Shown: positions 43,668-52,817, counted from the stretch's first letter. The stretch: DNA of 64,000 nt from JBNLBS01 sp050303415 (GCA_050303415.1 JBNLBS010000011.1:62001-126000), one strand, 5' to 3'. Numbers and translations: made by a program. Notes: generated from the sequence alone by a model not told the origin.

Positions 43668-45766
43668 AGGTTTTACCTCCAATCAGGGAGGAACTGGATT
43701 TATTTGTCGGGCCCCGTGCTTTTGACGGTTCACCAACCTGGTCTTTGTATGATCCTGCCTGTCAGCGATATTACCGTATAGGGAGAATGGAATGCGAGAT
43801 GCTTATGGCATGGGGGAGGGGTACAGTTGATGCTGTTGTAAAGCAGGTGAATCAGTCGCTCAATTCTCATTTAACTGAGGCTGATGTAAAAGTTTTTTTT
43901 CAGTTTTTGTTTACTAATAATCTGCTGCAATTGCAGGGTGCTGAAGCTACACAGTTTTTGCTCAAGCAAGCGCGTGAAGCAAAACAACATTGGCATACTT
44001 GGTTAATTCATCATTATCTTTTTTTTAAAATACCTTTAATAAGACCCGATAGATTCTTAAAAAGAACCTATCGTTTTTTTAGCTGGTTATATCAGCCGAT
44101 CATTCTGTATGTGTTAGTTATTATCTTAATGCTTAACTTTTATGTCCTGATTGATCGTTGGGAAATGTTTAGTCATACTTTTCTGCACTTTTTTACTGTT
44201 GAAGGTTTTGTCTATTATTTCTTTACCTTGGCATTGGCAAAAGTGTTGCATGAAATGGGGCATGCTTATACTGCTCATCGATATGGTTGTCGGGTGGCCT
44301 CAATGGGAGTTGCATTTTTGGTCATGTTTCCGGTGCTGTATACCGATACGAGTGATGCCTGGAAACTGACATCAAGACGCCAGCGGCTTGCGATTGGCGC
44401 GGGCGGTATAGCGGTAGAGCTGGCTTTGGCGATTATTTGTACAAGTCTATGGCATTTTTTGCCTGACGGGGCTATACGCAGCAGTGTATTTCTAATGGCC
44501 AGCACAACCTGGGTGATGACGTTGTTTATTAACCTGAATCCTTTTATGCGTTTTGATGGTTATTTTTTACTGTCTGACTTTTTAAGCATAGAAAACCTGC
44601 AGAATAGGTCCTTTGCTTTGGGACGCTGGCAGTTAAGACGTATTTTATTTGCCTTGCAGGAACCGTTACCGGAATTGTTGCCGAGTAAGATGCAGCGTAT
44701 TTTGATATTTTATGCCTGGGGAACCTGGATATATCGTTTTTTGCTTTTTTTGGGCATAGCATTACTGGTCTATCATTTTTTCTTTAAAGCCTTAGGCATT
44801 GTTTTAATGCTGGTTGAAATTATCTGGTTTATTGGGTTGCCGATTTATAAAGAGATTAAACATTGGCTGGAATGCCGGGATAATATTGACTGGAACAGGA
44901 ACAGCCTGACTACTGCTTTGTTGGTGGCTGTACTATTATTTTTTTTGTTTTTTCCTTGGCAAGGGCAAGTGCAGGCTCCCGCATTATTAAAGGCAGCAAC
45001 ACATACGGATATTTATATGCCCCTGCCGGGTAAGCTCAACAAGATACTGGTTAACCAGGGTGAATATGTCCTTGCCGGGCAACCCTTGATTGAGTTTAGC
45101 TCTACCAGCCTTGACAGCAAAATAAGCCAAAGTCAGTCCAGGGTTAAAGCGTTACGATGGCAGTTATCTTTTCATGGTCAGGAAAAGAGTTTAAATCTTC
45201 GCCGCCGGATTACCGCCAGTGAACTTGAAACAGCCTTAAGCGAATATAAAAGTCTGTTGGATGAACGTGACAGACTGATAGTGGATGCACCATTTTCAGG
45301 AGTGGTGTTGGATATAAATGACCAGTTAAATCAGGGGCAGTGGGTTGCCCAGGATGAGGCTTTATTAGCAATGGCGAAATTCGATCAGTATAAGATAGAA
45401 GCCTTTGTCAATGAAGATTATTTGGCCCAGGTACTACATAGTAAACAGGCCGTGTTTTATCCTGATCAGCTGGATTGGCCCAGTCTTGATTGTCAGATTG
45501 TGCGTATTGATAATGCTGCCAGTGTAGAGCTGGCTCCTGTTTTTACCAGTCGTTACACTGGCGAGATTCCCATTAAAGGCAGCAACCGAGAAAAATTAGT
45601 GCCGGAAACCTCTGTTTATAGGATCTGGCTTAAGGCCGAAAGGGGAGACCGGTTTATTAATCGAGCGATTAGAGGCAATGTGATGATTAATGTGCCTGCA
45701 GAGAGCATCGCTAGCAAAATATGGAAACAAGTTATGTCGGTTTTGATTAGAGAGTCCGGATTCTAG
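43652..45766 (+). CDS. PqqD-like/M50 site-2 protease/HlyD fusion protein
   Basis: The 704-residue membrane protein combines three parts. Residues 1-95 resemble PqqD, a peptide-recognition domain (around WSLYDPACQRYYRIGRMECE). Residues about 145-430 form a polytopic domain with the M50 site-2 protease motif HEMGH (His 200, Glu 201, His 204) and NPFMRFDG with Asp 302. Residues about 445-690 carry HlyD-like lipoyl halves around a helical hairpin and a barrel. It ends a coupled three-gene set. I infer it recognises a substrate leader and processes or passes it across the inner membrane; no ABC ATPase is encoded nearby. Confidence 0.82.
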   Translation: MAGDVEVLPPIREELDLFVGPRAFDGSPTWSLYDPACQRYYRIGRMECEMLMAWGRGTVDAVVKQVNQSLNSHLTEADVKVFFQFLFTNNLLQLQGAEATQFLLKQAREAKQHWHTWLIHHYLFFKIPLIRPDRFLKRTYRFFSWLYQPIILYVLVIILMLNFYVLIDRWEMFSHTFLHFFTVEGFVYYFFTLALAKVLHEMGHAYTAHRYGCRVASMGVAFLVMFPVLYTDTSDAWKLTSRRQRLAIGAGGIAVELALAIICTSLWHFLPDGAIRSSVFLMASTTWVMTLFINLNPFMRFDGYFLLSDFLSIENLQNRSFALGRWQLRRILFALQEPLPELLPSKMQRILIFYAWGTWIYRFLLFLGIALLVYHFFFKALGIVLMLVEIIWFIGLPIYKEIKHWLECRDNIDWNRNSLTTALLVAVLLFFLFFPWQGQVQAPALLKAATHTDIYMPLPGKLNKILVNQGEYVLAGQPLIEFSSTSLDSKISQSQSRVKALRWQLSFHGQEKSLNLRRRITASELETALSEYKSLLDERDRLIVDAPFSGVVLDINDQLNQGQWVAQDEALLAMAKFDQYKIEAFVNEDYLAQVLHSKQAVFYPDQLDWPSLDCQIVRIDNAASVELAPVFTSRYTGEIPIKGSNREKLVPETSVYRIWLKAERGDRFINRAIRGNVMINVPAESIASKIWKQVMSVLIRESGF

Positions 45767-45800
45767 ATCCAATCTTCCATAGTGTCATTATTTCCCCAGT

Positions 45801-45829
45801 TCAAAGGCTGGTGGTGCTAGAGCCTTTGA
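45801..45829. terminator. Bidirectional terminator candidate
   Basis: TCAAAGGCT and AGCCTTTGA form a 9-pair stem with an 11-base loop between the convergent M50-fusion and porin genes. Flanking T-runs are poor, so efficiency is uncertain. Confidence 0.4.
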
Positions 45830-45848
45830 TCTTGAGTGGTATGGTGAA

Positions 45849-47099
45849 TTAGAAATGAATGCCGGCCTGAAGCCATATTTTTTGCGTATCTACGCCAAAC
45901 TGGTCGCCGTTGTAGACAGCGTATTTGGCGAGTAAAGAATAATGTTTGGCAAACATACGGGTGACTAAAAAATCATATTCTTCACCGTAATCCCTGGCTC
46001 CTGATTCATCGGTAAAATCATGATAGACCCCCATGATTTTGGTGCCCATGATTTTCGCCGAAATAATTCCCTGTACATCCCTTATTCCTTGAGGAGGCTG
46101 TACAACAAGGAATGTATCAGCCCAACCTTGGAAAGCATGGCCTGTAGCCAGAGGCGTGGTAAAGATAAAGCCATTTTGACCCCCCAATTGTTCTATTGCA
46201 CCTTTAAAGGTGATTCCATAGGCGGTAATGCCACCCATTAAATTATAGTAATCGACATCATAACTGTTTGGATTATCCGCATAATCGGATTGATGAGCGA
46301 ATTCAAGGGTGTAATGTGCTGTAAAATTTTTATTAATTTCTCTGTTACCATCAAACCGAACGCCATAGGTTTGTGTCGATAGGCGGGATGTGGCACGGTT
46401 ATCATAATCAAGCCAGTAACCGTAACCGGTTAATTTACCGATATCTTCAAAATTGTAACTTACATTTACTATTGGTGATGACATGCCAACGGTGGCTGAA
46501 GTAATTTGTTTTACCTTATCAATAAACCCCACTTTAATGATTGTATTCGGCAGAGATTGATTGGTAAGCATAACTGAATCGTAAGTTTGTTCCATTTGTC
46601 GCCAGCCTACATTGCCTATGAATCGATCATTATCCAGTTTTATTCGTTGGCGACCGACTTTGATAGTGGTATCCGGGATGCCATCAAAACTAATCCATAA
46701 TCTATTTAATTCCGTGTCTTGTGGGTCCTGAATAATATCGTGGTTCAGATTTCTACGGCGACCATTTCTACTGGAACTGTATCGACCAGCAATATCCTGG
46801 TTGGCTTCAAATTCAGCAAAAGCATTAAAACCATGAAAGTTGGGAGTTAAGTAGCCTAGGCGGAGGCGAGCGGTAAATGCTTCGGCTGTTTTTCGGCCTG
46901 TGTTTTCAGTGGTAACATTTTCATAGCGGACATTTAAATCCATATTTATTTGGCCGTATTTGCCATCCTCTTGACCAAATTTTAATGCATTTTCTATCGA
47001 CTCATTGATACCAGCGGAAGCAATACTGATAGTCGAGGCTAAAGCTGTGATTGTGGCTATTGAAGTCAATATATGGTGGAATTTTTTTTCTAAAAACAT
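45849..47099 (-). CDS. Alginate-export/OprD-like outer-membrane porin
   Basis: The 416-residue protein has a signal sequence ending SIASA and a long series of amphipathic beta strands, with the recurring pattern LRLGYLTPNFHGFNAFAEFE and VGRQRIKLDNDRFIGNVGWR typical of the alginate export porin family. It ends with an aromatic residue (GIHF), as expected for an outer-membrane barrel. The substrate is unknown; no alginate genes are nearby. It is divergent from the gacA-like gene. Confidence 0.8.
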   Translation of the reverse strand: MFLEKKFHHILTSIATITALASTISIASAGINESIENALKFGQEDGKYGQINMDLNVRYENVTTENTGRKTAEAFTARLRLGYLTPNFHGFNAFAEFEANQDIAGRYSSSRNGRRRNLNHDIIQDPQDTELNRLWISFDGIPDTTIKVGRQRIKLDNDRFIGNVGWRQMEQTYDSVMLTNQSLPNTIIKVGFIDKVKQITSATVGMSSPIVNVSYNFEDIGKLTGYGYWLDYDNRATSRLSTQTYGVRFDGNREINKNFTAHYTLEFAHQSDYADNPNSYDVDYYNLMGGITAYGITFKGAIEQLGGQNGFIFTTPLATGHAFQGWADTFLVVQPPQGIRDVQGIISAKIMGTKIMGVYHDFTDESGARDYGEEYDFLVTRMFAKHYSLLAKYAVYNGDQFGVDTQKIWLQAGIHF

Positions 47100-47301
47100 T
47101 AACTTCCTCTGGAATTTGTTTGATAACTCAGGATAGATTTTAATTATTAACAGGGTATCTTGCCAGAACAGAAATTAAAACTAAAAAAAAATTTATTTTG
47201 CTGGGCTATTTGTCTTAATATAGTGTTTATTTGTTAACTTTGGGATAATATATCTGTCGTAATTTTCAGAAAATCACTGGAAGACAATAACAATAAAAAA
47301 T

Positions 47302-47946
47302 ATGATAAAAGTTTTATTAGTTGATGATCATGAGCTTGTGCGTTCTGGGTTTGAAGCTTTGCTTAATGCTGCAGATGGTATAACTGTAACAGGAGTAGCT
47401 GATTCGGGTGAAGCAGGGATAGATTTAGTCAAAAAGCTAAAGCCTGATGTTGTTTTACTGGATATAGGGTTACCCGGCATTGGCGGTTTGGAAACTTGCA
47501 AACGAATTTTACAGCATTATCCGGATGTTAAAGTAATAGCATTAACTGTTCATACAGATGGGCCAATTCCACAGCAAATATTAAAGCTGGGGGCAATGGG
47601 GTTTATTTCCAAAAGCTCACCATGTGATGAAATGATTGAAGCGGTACGTCAGGTTATGTCTGGTAAACGTTATTTATGTTCAGAAGTTGCTAATCATCTG
47701 GCTTTTCAATCTTTGCCCGGATCAGAGGAGTCGCCCTTTAGTAAACTGTCCCAAAGAGAATCGGAAGTGGTTTTTATGATTCTTCAAGGAAAAAGTATTA
47801 AACAAATGTCTGATTTGTTGATGTTAAGTGATAAGACGATAAATACTTACCGTTATCGTTTATATGAGAAACTCAATGTAACCAATGACGTGGAATTAAC
47901 GCGTCTGGCAGTGAAATTTAATTATATAGATGGTAGCTTGATTTAA
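47302..47946 (+). CDS. gacA: Response regulator GacA/UvrY
   Basis: The 214-residue regulator has a receiver domain with phosphoacceptor Asp 54 (VVLLDIGLPG), acidic pocket VDDHE, and the switch residues Thr 82 and Lys 104, followed by a LuxR-type helix-turn-helix (LSQRESEVVFMILQGKSIKQMSDLLMLSDKTINTYRYRLYEKL). Length and sequence match GacA/UvrY, which with the BarA/GacS kinase controls small RNAs of the Csr/Rsm system. The usual neighbour uvrC is not in the window. Confidence 0.88.
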   Translation: MIKVLLVDDHELVRSGFEALLNAADGITVTGVADSGEAGIDLVKKLKPDVVLLDIGLPGIGGLETCKRILQHYPDVKVIALTVHTDGPIPQQILKLGAMGFISKSSPCDEMIEAVRQVMSGKRYLCSEVANHLAFQSLPGSEESPFSKLSQRESEVVFMILQGKSIKQMSDLLMLSDKTINTYRYRLYEKLNVTNDVELTRLAVKFNYIDGSLI

Positions 47947-47956
47947 ATGATAAGAA

Positions 47957-47988
47957 CATTAAAGAATCGATGGCTTGATTCTTTAATG
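47957..47988. terminator. Bidirectional terminator-type hairpin
   Basis: CATTAAAGAATC (47957-47968) and GATTCTTTAATG (47977-47988) form a perfect 12-pair stem with an 8-base loop between the convergent gacA-like and mtdB-like genes. The stem is AT-rich; no long T-run follows. Confidence 0.6.
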
Positions 47989-48005
47989 CTATCAAACCCT
48001 ACCGG

Positions 48006-48965
48006 TTATTTATTTAATAACTCTCTGGCATGGGTAAAGGCAATCCTAAAGTCTATATACATTGGTTTTTCTGTATTCAGCATGGTTTCTAATAGCTGAT
48101 GCTGGGTTTTATACTTAATATCACCAACAGCCAGAGCACCAATACCAATTGCTCCTTCTGATTGACTGGCATGTACTAAGGCTTCGCCTTTGTGATCGTG
48201 TTCAACACCTTCAATACCCATGGGCGGTACTGCATTAACATCACCAGCGACTTTTAACTGTTTAGCCTGGCTTAATACATTCGCATTAATTACTTGAATA
48301 CCGGCTTTTGCTGTGCAGAAGATAATGTCAACATCAGAGATTAATGAGATCTTTTCTTCATCGCTACTGGCACAGGCTGCATGCATGTCTGACTTAAACA
48401 GTCTATTGTATTCTTTAGCGGCATCTTCAGCGGCGCCAATCGACATGTGGTCAACCAAGGTGGTGTGAGCACCAGCTAACGAGGCTAAGGCGCCTGTGGC
48501 AATACCAACAGGACCGGTACCACCAAAAACAACCGCTTTACAGTCTTTTAACTCTTTGTTGTGTTTGTTTTTTAATTCATGCTCAACCAGTGCAACCAAG
48601 GCTGCTGCTGTGGTAAATGCCCCGCTTGGGTCAGCCATCACGGGTACCTCGAATGGAGGTACCATGGCTTGTTTACAGGTGTCGAGCATACTAAGTGATA
48701 ATCCCAGGTCGCGACCGCCAATAAAAATAGCGGTTCTTTTTACCCCCGCAGGGCCTCTGGAAAAAATGGCATCCTGAGTAATGCCATGAACCGACTCGAG
48801 TTTGACATTATCATAAGGCATAGCAACATCAAATTTGGCATCTAAAGCCATATTGATATCAAATGGACTGTTTTGCGGCATCGGATCAAGCATATGCAGG
48901 ATGGATCTTTTTTCCTTTGCTTCTGTTTTACAAAACAGGCTCTTAATTTGGTTTAGTATGCTCAT
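48006..48965 (-). CDS. Methylene-tetrahydromethanopterin dehydrogenase, second MtdB-type copy
   Basis: A 319-residue paralogue of the upstream mtdB. It has the same ILHML...SPFDINMALDA start of the domain, the Rossmann loop VVFGGTGPVG and the late AGDVNAVPPMGIEG and IGIGALAVGDIKYK segments. It differs by an N-terminal extension of about 20 basic residues and by lower conservation; it may use NADP or NAD, or have changed substrate. Start codon 18 bases after the mtdB stop, without a good Shine-Dalgarno sequence, so it may depend on mtdB translation. Confidence 0.85.
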   Translation of the reverse strand: MSILNQIKSLFCKTEAKEKRSILHMLDPMPQNSPFDINMALDAKFDVAMPYDNVKLESVHGITQDAIFSRGPAGVKRTAIFIGGRDLGLSLSMLDTCKQAMVPPFEVPVMADPSGAFTTAAALVALVEHELKNKHNKELKDCKAVVFGGTGPVGIATGALASLAGAHTTLVDHMSIGAAEDAAKEYNRLFKSDMHAACASSDEEKISLISDVDIIFCTAKAGIQVINANVLSQAKQLKVAGDVNAVPPMGIEGVEHDHKGEALVHASQSEGAIGIGALAVGDIKYKTQHQLLETMLNTEKPMYIDFRIAFTHARELLNK

Positions 48966-48983
48966 AATGATATGTCAGTCCGT

Positions 48984-49892
48984 TTAAGCGTTAGATTTAA
49001 TAAATTCTCTTGCTACATCAAAGGCATGTTCAAAGTGAAGGTAAACAGGTTTTTCAACTTCGATCATTTTTTTCAATAAACGACTTTGTGCCTGATACTT
49101 GACATTGCCGATAGCCAAAGCTCCTATACCTAGTGCGCCGCTATTAGATCCTTCAATTTCGGTACAATTGTGAAAAGCATCCAAACCGGCAATGCCTGAA
49201 GGAGGTACTGCATTTACGTCAGCAGCTATTTTTAGCTGGGGCGCAGAAGCAATCAGTTCTTTGCTTAACAGTTCAATACCTGCAGCACCGGTAGCGAAAA
49301 CCACATCAGCTGTTTTAATATAATCGCCTTTGTCCGCATCAGCACCAGCTTCGATGTTGATTTTACCTTCGCCAAACTCATTACTGCACAGGTCGGCAAT
49401 GCGTTGAGCCTTATCCAGTTGTCGGCCAATAATTCTAACATTGGCACCGGCTTGGGCTGCAATCACCGCAGCAGCCTGGCCAACAGGGCCTGTACCACCC
49501 AGGGCTAAAATTGTTTTGCCTTGTAAGTCAGTATCAAATTTGGTTTGCAGGGCATTTTCAACGGCGGCAACCATACCGGCTGCCGTGGTGAAGGCACCGC
49601 TTGGATCGGCAAAAACAGAAACTTCAAAAGGGGGAACCATTGAATTTTTGGCCGTTTTCAACATATCCATTGCTTGTTTGGTATCTCTGCCACCAATAAA
49701 TATACCGGTTCTTTTTAAGCCTTTTGGGCTACGCGAGAAAATTGCATCTTGAACCAGGCCTCTGACCTCACTGGCTTCAACATTGATATACGGCACTGCA
49801 GATAGCCAACCAGCATCCATCGCCATATTGACGTCAAATGGACTTAAATTTTTTGCGGTGGTTAGCATGTGTAAAATAAATGGTTTTTCCAT
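48984..49892 (-). CDS. mtdB: Methylene-tetrahydromethanopterin dehydrogenase MtdB
   Basis: MtdB oxidises methylene-tetrahydromethanopterin to methenyl-tetrahydromethanopterin in formaldehyde oxidation of methylotrophs. The 302 residues start with the family pattern FILHMLTTAKNLSPFDVNMA, have a cofactor loop LALGGTGPVGQAAA and the conserved AADVNAVPPSGIAGLD and LGIGALAIGNVKYQ segments. AGAGGA precedes the ATG. It heads a two-gene operon with a paralogue and is divergent from the 5-formyl-THF cyclo-ligase gene. Confidence 0.93.
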   Translation of the reverse strand: MEKPFILHMLTTAKNLSPFDVNMAMDAGWLSAVPYINVEASEVRGLVQDAIFSRSPKGLKRTGIFIGGRDTKQAMDMLKTAKNSMVPPFEVSVFADPSGAFTTAAGMVAAVENALQTKFDTDLQGKTILALGGTGPVGQAAAVIAAQAGANVRIIGRQLDKAQRIADLCSNEFGEGKINIEAGADADKGDYIKTADVVFATGAAGIELLSKELIASAPQLKIAADVNAVPPSGIAGLDAFHNCTEIEGSNSGALGIGALAIGNVKYQAQSRLLKKMIEVEKPVYLHFEHAFDVAREFIKSNA

Positions 49893-49990
49893 GATGTCCT
49901 CTTTATTGGTTTTCGTTTAGATTATAAAAGAAAAAGCCAGTGAAGAATACTGTCTTGATTGATTTGCTAAGTTAAAAATGAGTTATTTTA

Positions 49991-50587
49991 ATGTCAGAAA
50001 TAAAACAACAACAACGTAGGCAGGCTTATGATGCGCGTAACGTTCAACAAAACAAAGATAAGTTGAGTCATTTGATTTGTCAGCGCTTTATTAAACAATC
50101 CGAATTTCAGAGTTCTGAGTGGGTTATGTTCTATCTGCATTGTCGTTCAGAAGTCAGAACTCAGGAATGTGTTCAAACAGCCTTATCATCCGGAATAAAA
50201 ATTGTAATTCCATACTGTACCTTAGGCGCGCAGGGTGAAAAAAAATTGGGTTTATGGTGGTTACAGGATATGCAGGAGTTGACACGGGGAATGTGGGGAA
50301 TACTGGAGCCGCCTAAGCATCGCTGGCAAGAACCGGGCAAGGAGATCAATCCCCGGCAACTGGATTTGATCATGGTGCCCGGTGTCGGATTTGACCGTAT
50401 GGGCGGGCGTCTGGGTAACGGTGCTGGATATTACGATCGTCTGTTGCAGAGTGTGCGCTCAGATTGTTTTTTATCAGGCGTGTGTTATGAGTCTCAATTA
50501 TTTGATCGGATTGAAATGGAAGAACATGATGTAGTTATGGATAATGTAATAACCGAGCGGAAAGTGTATAACAGGCCTGGACGTTGA
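49991..50587 (+). CDS. 5-formyltetrahydrofolate cyclo-ligase
   Basis: This ATP-dependent enzyme (YgfA/Fau family) converts 5-formyl-THF to 5,10-methenyl-THF. The 198 residues have the substrate/ATP motif VPGVGFDRMGGRLGNGAGYYDRLL at about residues 129-152. It is divergent from mtdB (98-base spacer) and is followed after 6 bases by the decarboxylase gene. Link to one-carbon metabolism is by enzyme function and neighbourhood. Confidence 0.92.
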   Translation: MSEIKQQQRRQAYDARNVQQNKDKLSHLICQRFIKQSEFQSSEWVMFYLHCRSEVRTQECVQTALSSGIKIVIPYCTLGAQGEKKLGLWWLQDMQELTRGMWGILEPPKHRWQEPGKEINPRQLDLIMVPGVGFDRMGGRLGNGAGYYDRLLQSVRSDCFLSGVCYESQLFDRIEMEEHDVVMDNVITERKVYNRPGR

Positions 50588-50593
50588 GATGCT

Positions 50594-51736
50594 ATGGGAG
50601 AGCTTGATTTAACCCGAATTTCAGCAGTAACACCGGCTTTTATTTTTGATAAAGAACAGGTTATTGCCAGTTTGGAAACCTTGAACCGGATTCGTGAGCA
50701 GTCGGGATGCCGGGTTTTATATTCGATTAAAGCATTGCCTTTTGCTCCGGTTTTGCAGTGGATTGAGCCTTATGTACAGGGCTTTTCAGTCAGTTCATTG
50801 TTTGAAGCCAGACTGGTAGCAGACGTTACGACTGGTCAGGGCGAAATACATCTGACGACGCCGGGTCTAAAAACGGAAGAGTCGGCAGAATTAAACCGGC
50901 TTTGTACGCATATCAGCTTTAATTCTTTAACTCAATATCAATATTGCCAGCCTTATTTAGCTGGAGTTTCAAAAGGCTTGCGGTTAAATCCAAAATTGTC
51001 TTTTTTAGCGGATGATCGCTTTGATCCCTGTCGAAAATATTCAAAATTAGGTATCGATTTAAACCGGTTTAATTCAATGCCGTTACCGGAAGGGATTGAT
51101 GGTTTGCATTTTCATACCGTCTTTTCCGCTACACAGTTTGAACCAATGATTGAAACTATTGCACAGATACAGTCGATACTTGGACCACAGTTTTATAACA
51201 TCAAATGGATTAATCTAGGAGGTGGTTATTTATACCATCAGATTGATGATCACAGTATGTTTATCGAACTGGTGAAAACGTTGAAACAAAGATTTAATCT
51301 GGATGTCTATATTGAGCCCGGTAAGGCAATAGTCGGATATGCAGGCAGTTTAATGGCGACAGTGCTGGATTGTTTTGACAGTGATGGTAAAACTGTTGCA
51401 GTGCTGGATACCAGCGTTAATCATCACCCGGAAGTTTTTGAATATCAGCGCCAGCCGGAACTGGAACAGCAGTGTCCGCAAGGCGGTTTTTCCGCCATTT
51501 TAGCCGGCTGTACTTGTCTGGCCGGTGATATTTTTGGTGAATATCGTTTTAATCAGCCGATTAAGATTGGTGATAGACTGAGCTTTAAAAATGTTGGAGC
51601 TTATTCATTAATAAAAGCGAATCGATTTAATGGGTATAATTTACCGAATATTTACGAATTTAAGAACGGGCGGTTGTATTTATTAAAACAGTATCAATAT
51701 CAGGATTATAGAAACCAGTGGTTTCAGTCGGAATAA
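50594..51736 (+). CDS. nspC: NspC-like PLP-dependent decarboxylase
   Basis: A 380-residue fold-type III PLP decarboxylase, close to carboxynorspermidine decarboxylase NspC. Lys 46 (LYSIKA) is the likely PLP lysine, WINLGGGYLYH the phosphate loop, YIEPGKAIVG the conserved EPG motif, and CTCLAGDIFGEYRF the catalytic Cys region. Several positions differ from classical NspC (for example DTSVNHHPEVFEYQ for the usual DASATCHMPDV type), so the polyamine substrate is uncertain. It starts 6 bases after the cyclo-ligase stop. Confidence 0.7.
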   Translation: MGELDLTRISAVTPAFIFDKEQVIASLETLNRIREQSGCRVLYSIKALPFAPVLQWIEPYVQGFSVSSLFEARLVADVTTGQGEIHLTTPGLKTEESAELNRLCTHISFNSLTQYQYCQPYLAGVSKGLRLNPKLSFLADDRFDPCRKYSKLGIDLNRFNSMPLPEGIDGLHFHTVFSATQFEPMIETIAQIQSILGPQFYNIKWINLGGGYLYHQIDDHSMFIELVKTLKQRFNLDVYIEPGKAIVGYAGSLMATVLDCFDSDGKTVAVLDTSVNHHPEVFEYQRQPELEQQCPQGGFSAILAGCTCLAGDIFGEYRFNQPIKIGDRLSFKNVGAYSLIKANRFNGYNLPNIYEFKNGRLYLLKQYQYQDYRNQWFQSE

Positions 51737-51754
51737 AAACAGGCGGAAAAGATT

Positions 51755-52747
51755 ATGAAAGCAGTTTTAATGACACAAGCCGGTGCACCGGAAGTTTTAC
51801 AGTTAAGTGAAATTGATGAACCACAGATTACTCATACGACAGATATTAAGATTCAGCTAAAAGGGGCTGGGGTTAATCCGATTGATACTAAATTAAGAAC
51901 CGGGGGCGTGTTTTATCCTGATGCCTTGCCGGCAGTGCTTGGTTGTGATGGAGCCGGTGTGGTAGTCGAAGCTGGTGATGCAGTCAGTCAATTTAAACCG
52001 GGTGATGAAGTCTGGTTTTGCCATGGCGGCCTAGGTAAAGAGCAAGGTAATTATGCCGAATTTACCGTAATTGATAGTCGCTGGGTTGCTTTAAAACCAA
52101 GTAACAGTACATTTGAACAGGCCGCAGCCTTACCTTTAGTGTTAATTACCGCATGGGGTGCTTTATTCGATCGCGGCCGGTTAAAAGCAGGGCAGACTGT
52201 ATTGATTCATGCCGGTGGCGGTGGTGTCGGGCATGTTGCTATTCAATTGGCTAAATTGCAGGGAGCACACGTTATAACCACAGTAAGTACCGGAGAAAAA
52301 GCCGAACTGGTGAAAAAACTGGGTGCCGATGAGGTGATTTTTTATCAGCAGGAAAGTCTGCCGGACCGTGTCAATGAACTGACCGATGGCAATGGGGCTC
52401 ATCTGGTTCTGGATACTGTAGGTGCGGAGGTTTTTAAAAACAGTATAGAATTAACTGCACCTTTCGGCAGTATCGTGACCTTACTGGACCCCGGACAGTT
52501 GGATTTGTCAGAAGCCAGAATGCGCAATTTAACTATCGGCTTTGAATTGATGTTATTGCCGATGCTTAGAGAAATGGATGTTGCCCGAGCCAGACAGGTT
52601 GATATGTTAAAGCAGTGTGCGCAATGGTTTGATCAAGGGCGGTTAACCGTTCATGTCAGCCAGACTTTAACATTGGCTCAGGCTGAAGAAGCTCACAAAA
52701 TGATTGAACAAGGCCACGTTACCGGCAAAATTGTCTTGAAAATTTAG
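51755..52747 (+). CDS. Zinc-independent MDR oxidoreductase (quinone reductase-like)
   Basis: The 330-residue protein has an N-terminal GroES-like domain (GAGVNPIDTKLR) and a Rossmann domain with the HAGGGGVGHVAIQLAKLQGA nucleotide loop, as in quinone oxidoreductases of the medium-chain family. Zinc-binding cysteine patterns are absent. It is 18 bases downstream of the nspC-like gene, probably in the same transcript. The substrate is unknown. Confidence 0.85.
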   Translation: MKAVLMTQAGAPEVLQLSEIDEPQITHTTDIKIQLKGAGVNPIDTKLRTGGVFYPDALPAVLGCDGAGVVVEAGDAVSQFKPGDEVWFCHGGLGKEQGNYAEFTVIDSRWVALKPSNSTFEQAAALPLVLITAWGALFDRGRLKAGQTVLIHAGGGGVGHVAIQLAKLQGAHVITTVSTGEKAELVKKLGADEVIFYQQESLPDRVNELTDGNGAHLVLDTVGAEVFKNSIELTAPFGSIVTLLDPGQLDLSEARMRNLTIGFELMLLPMLREMDVARARQVDMLKQCAQWFDQGRLTVHVSQTLTLAQAEEAHKMIEQGHVTGKIVLKI

Positions 52748-52817
52748 TTTCAGGTATAGAATGGACACTAAATCTATTTAAACATGTCAGCAACTAATCA
52801 GATTATCCATTGAGCGG

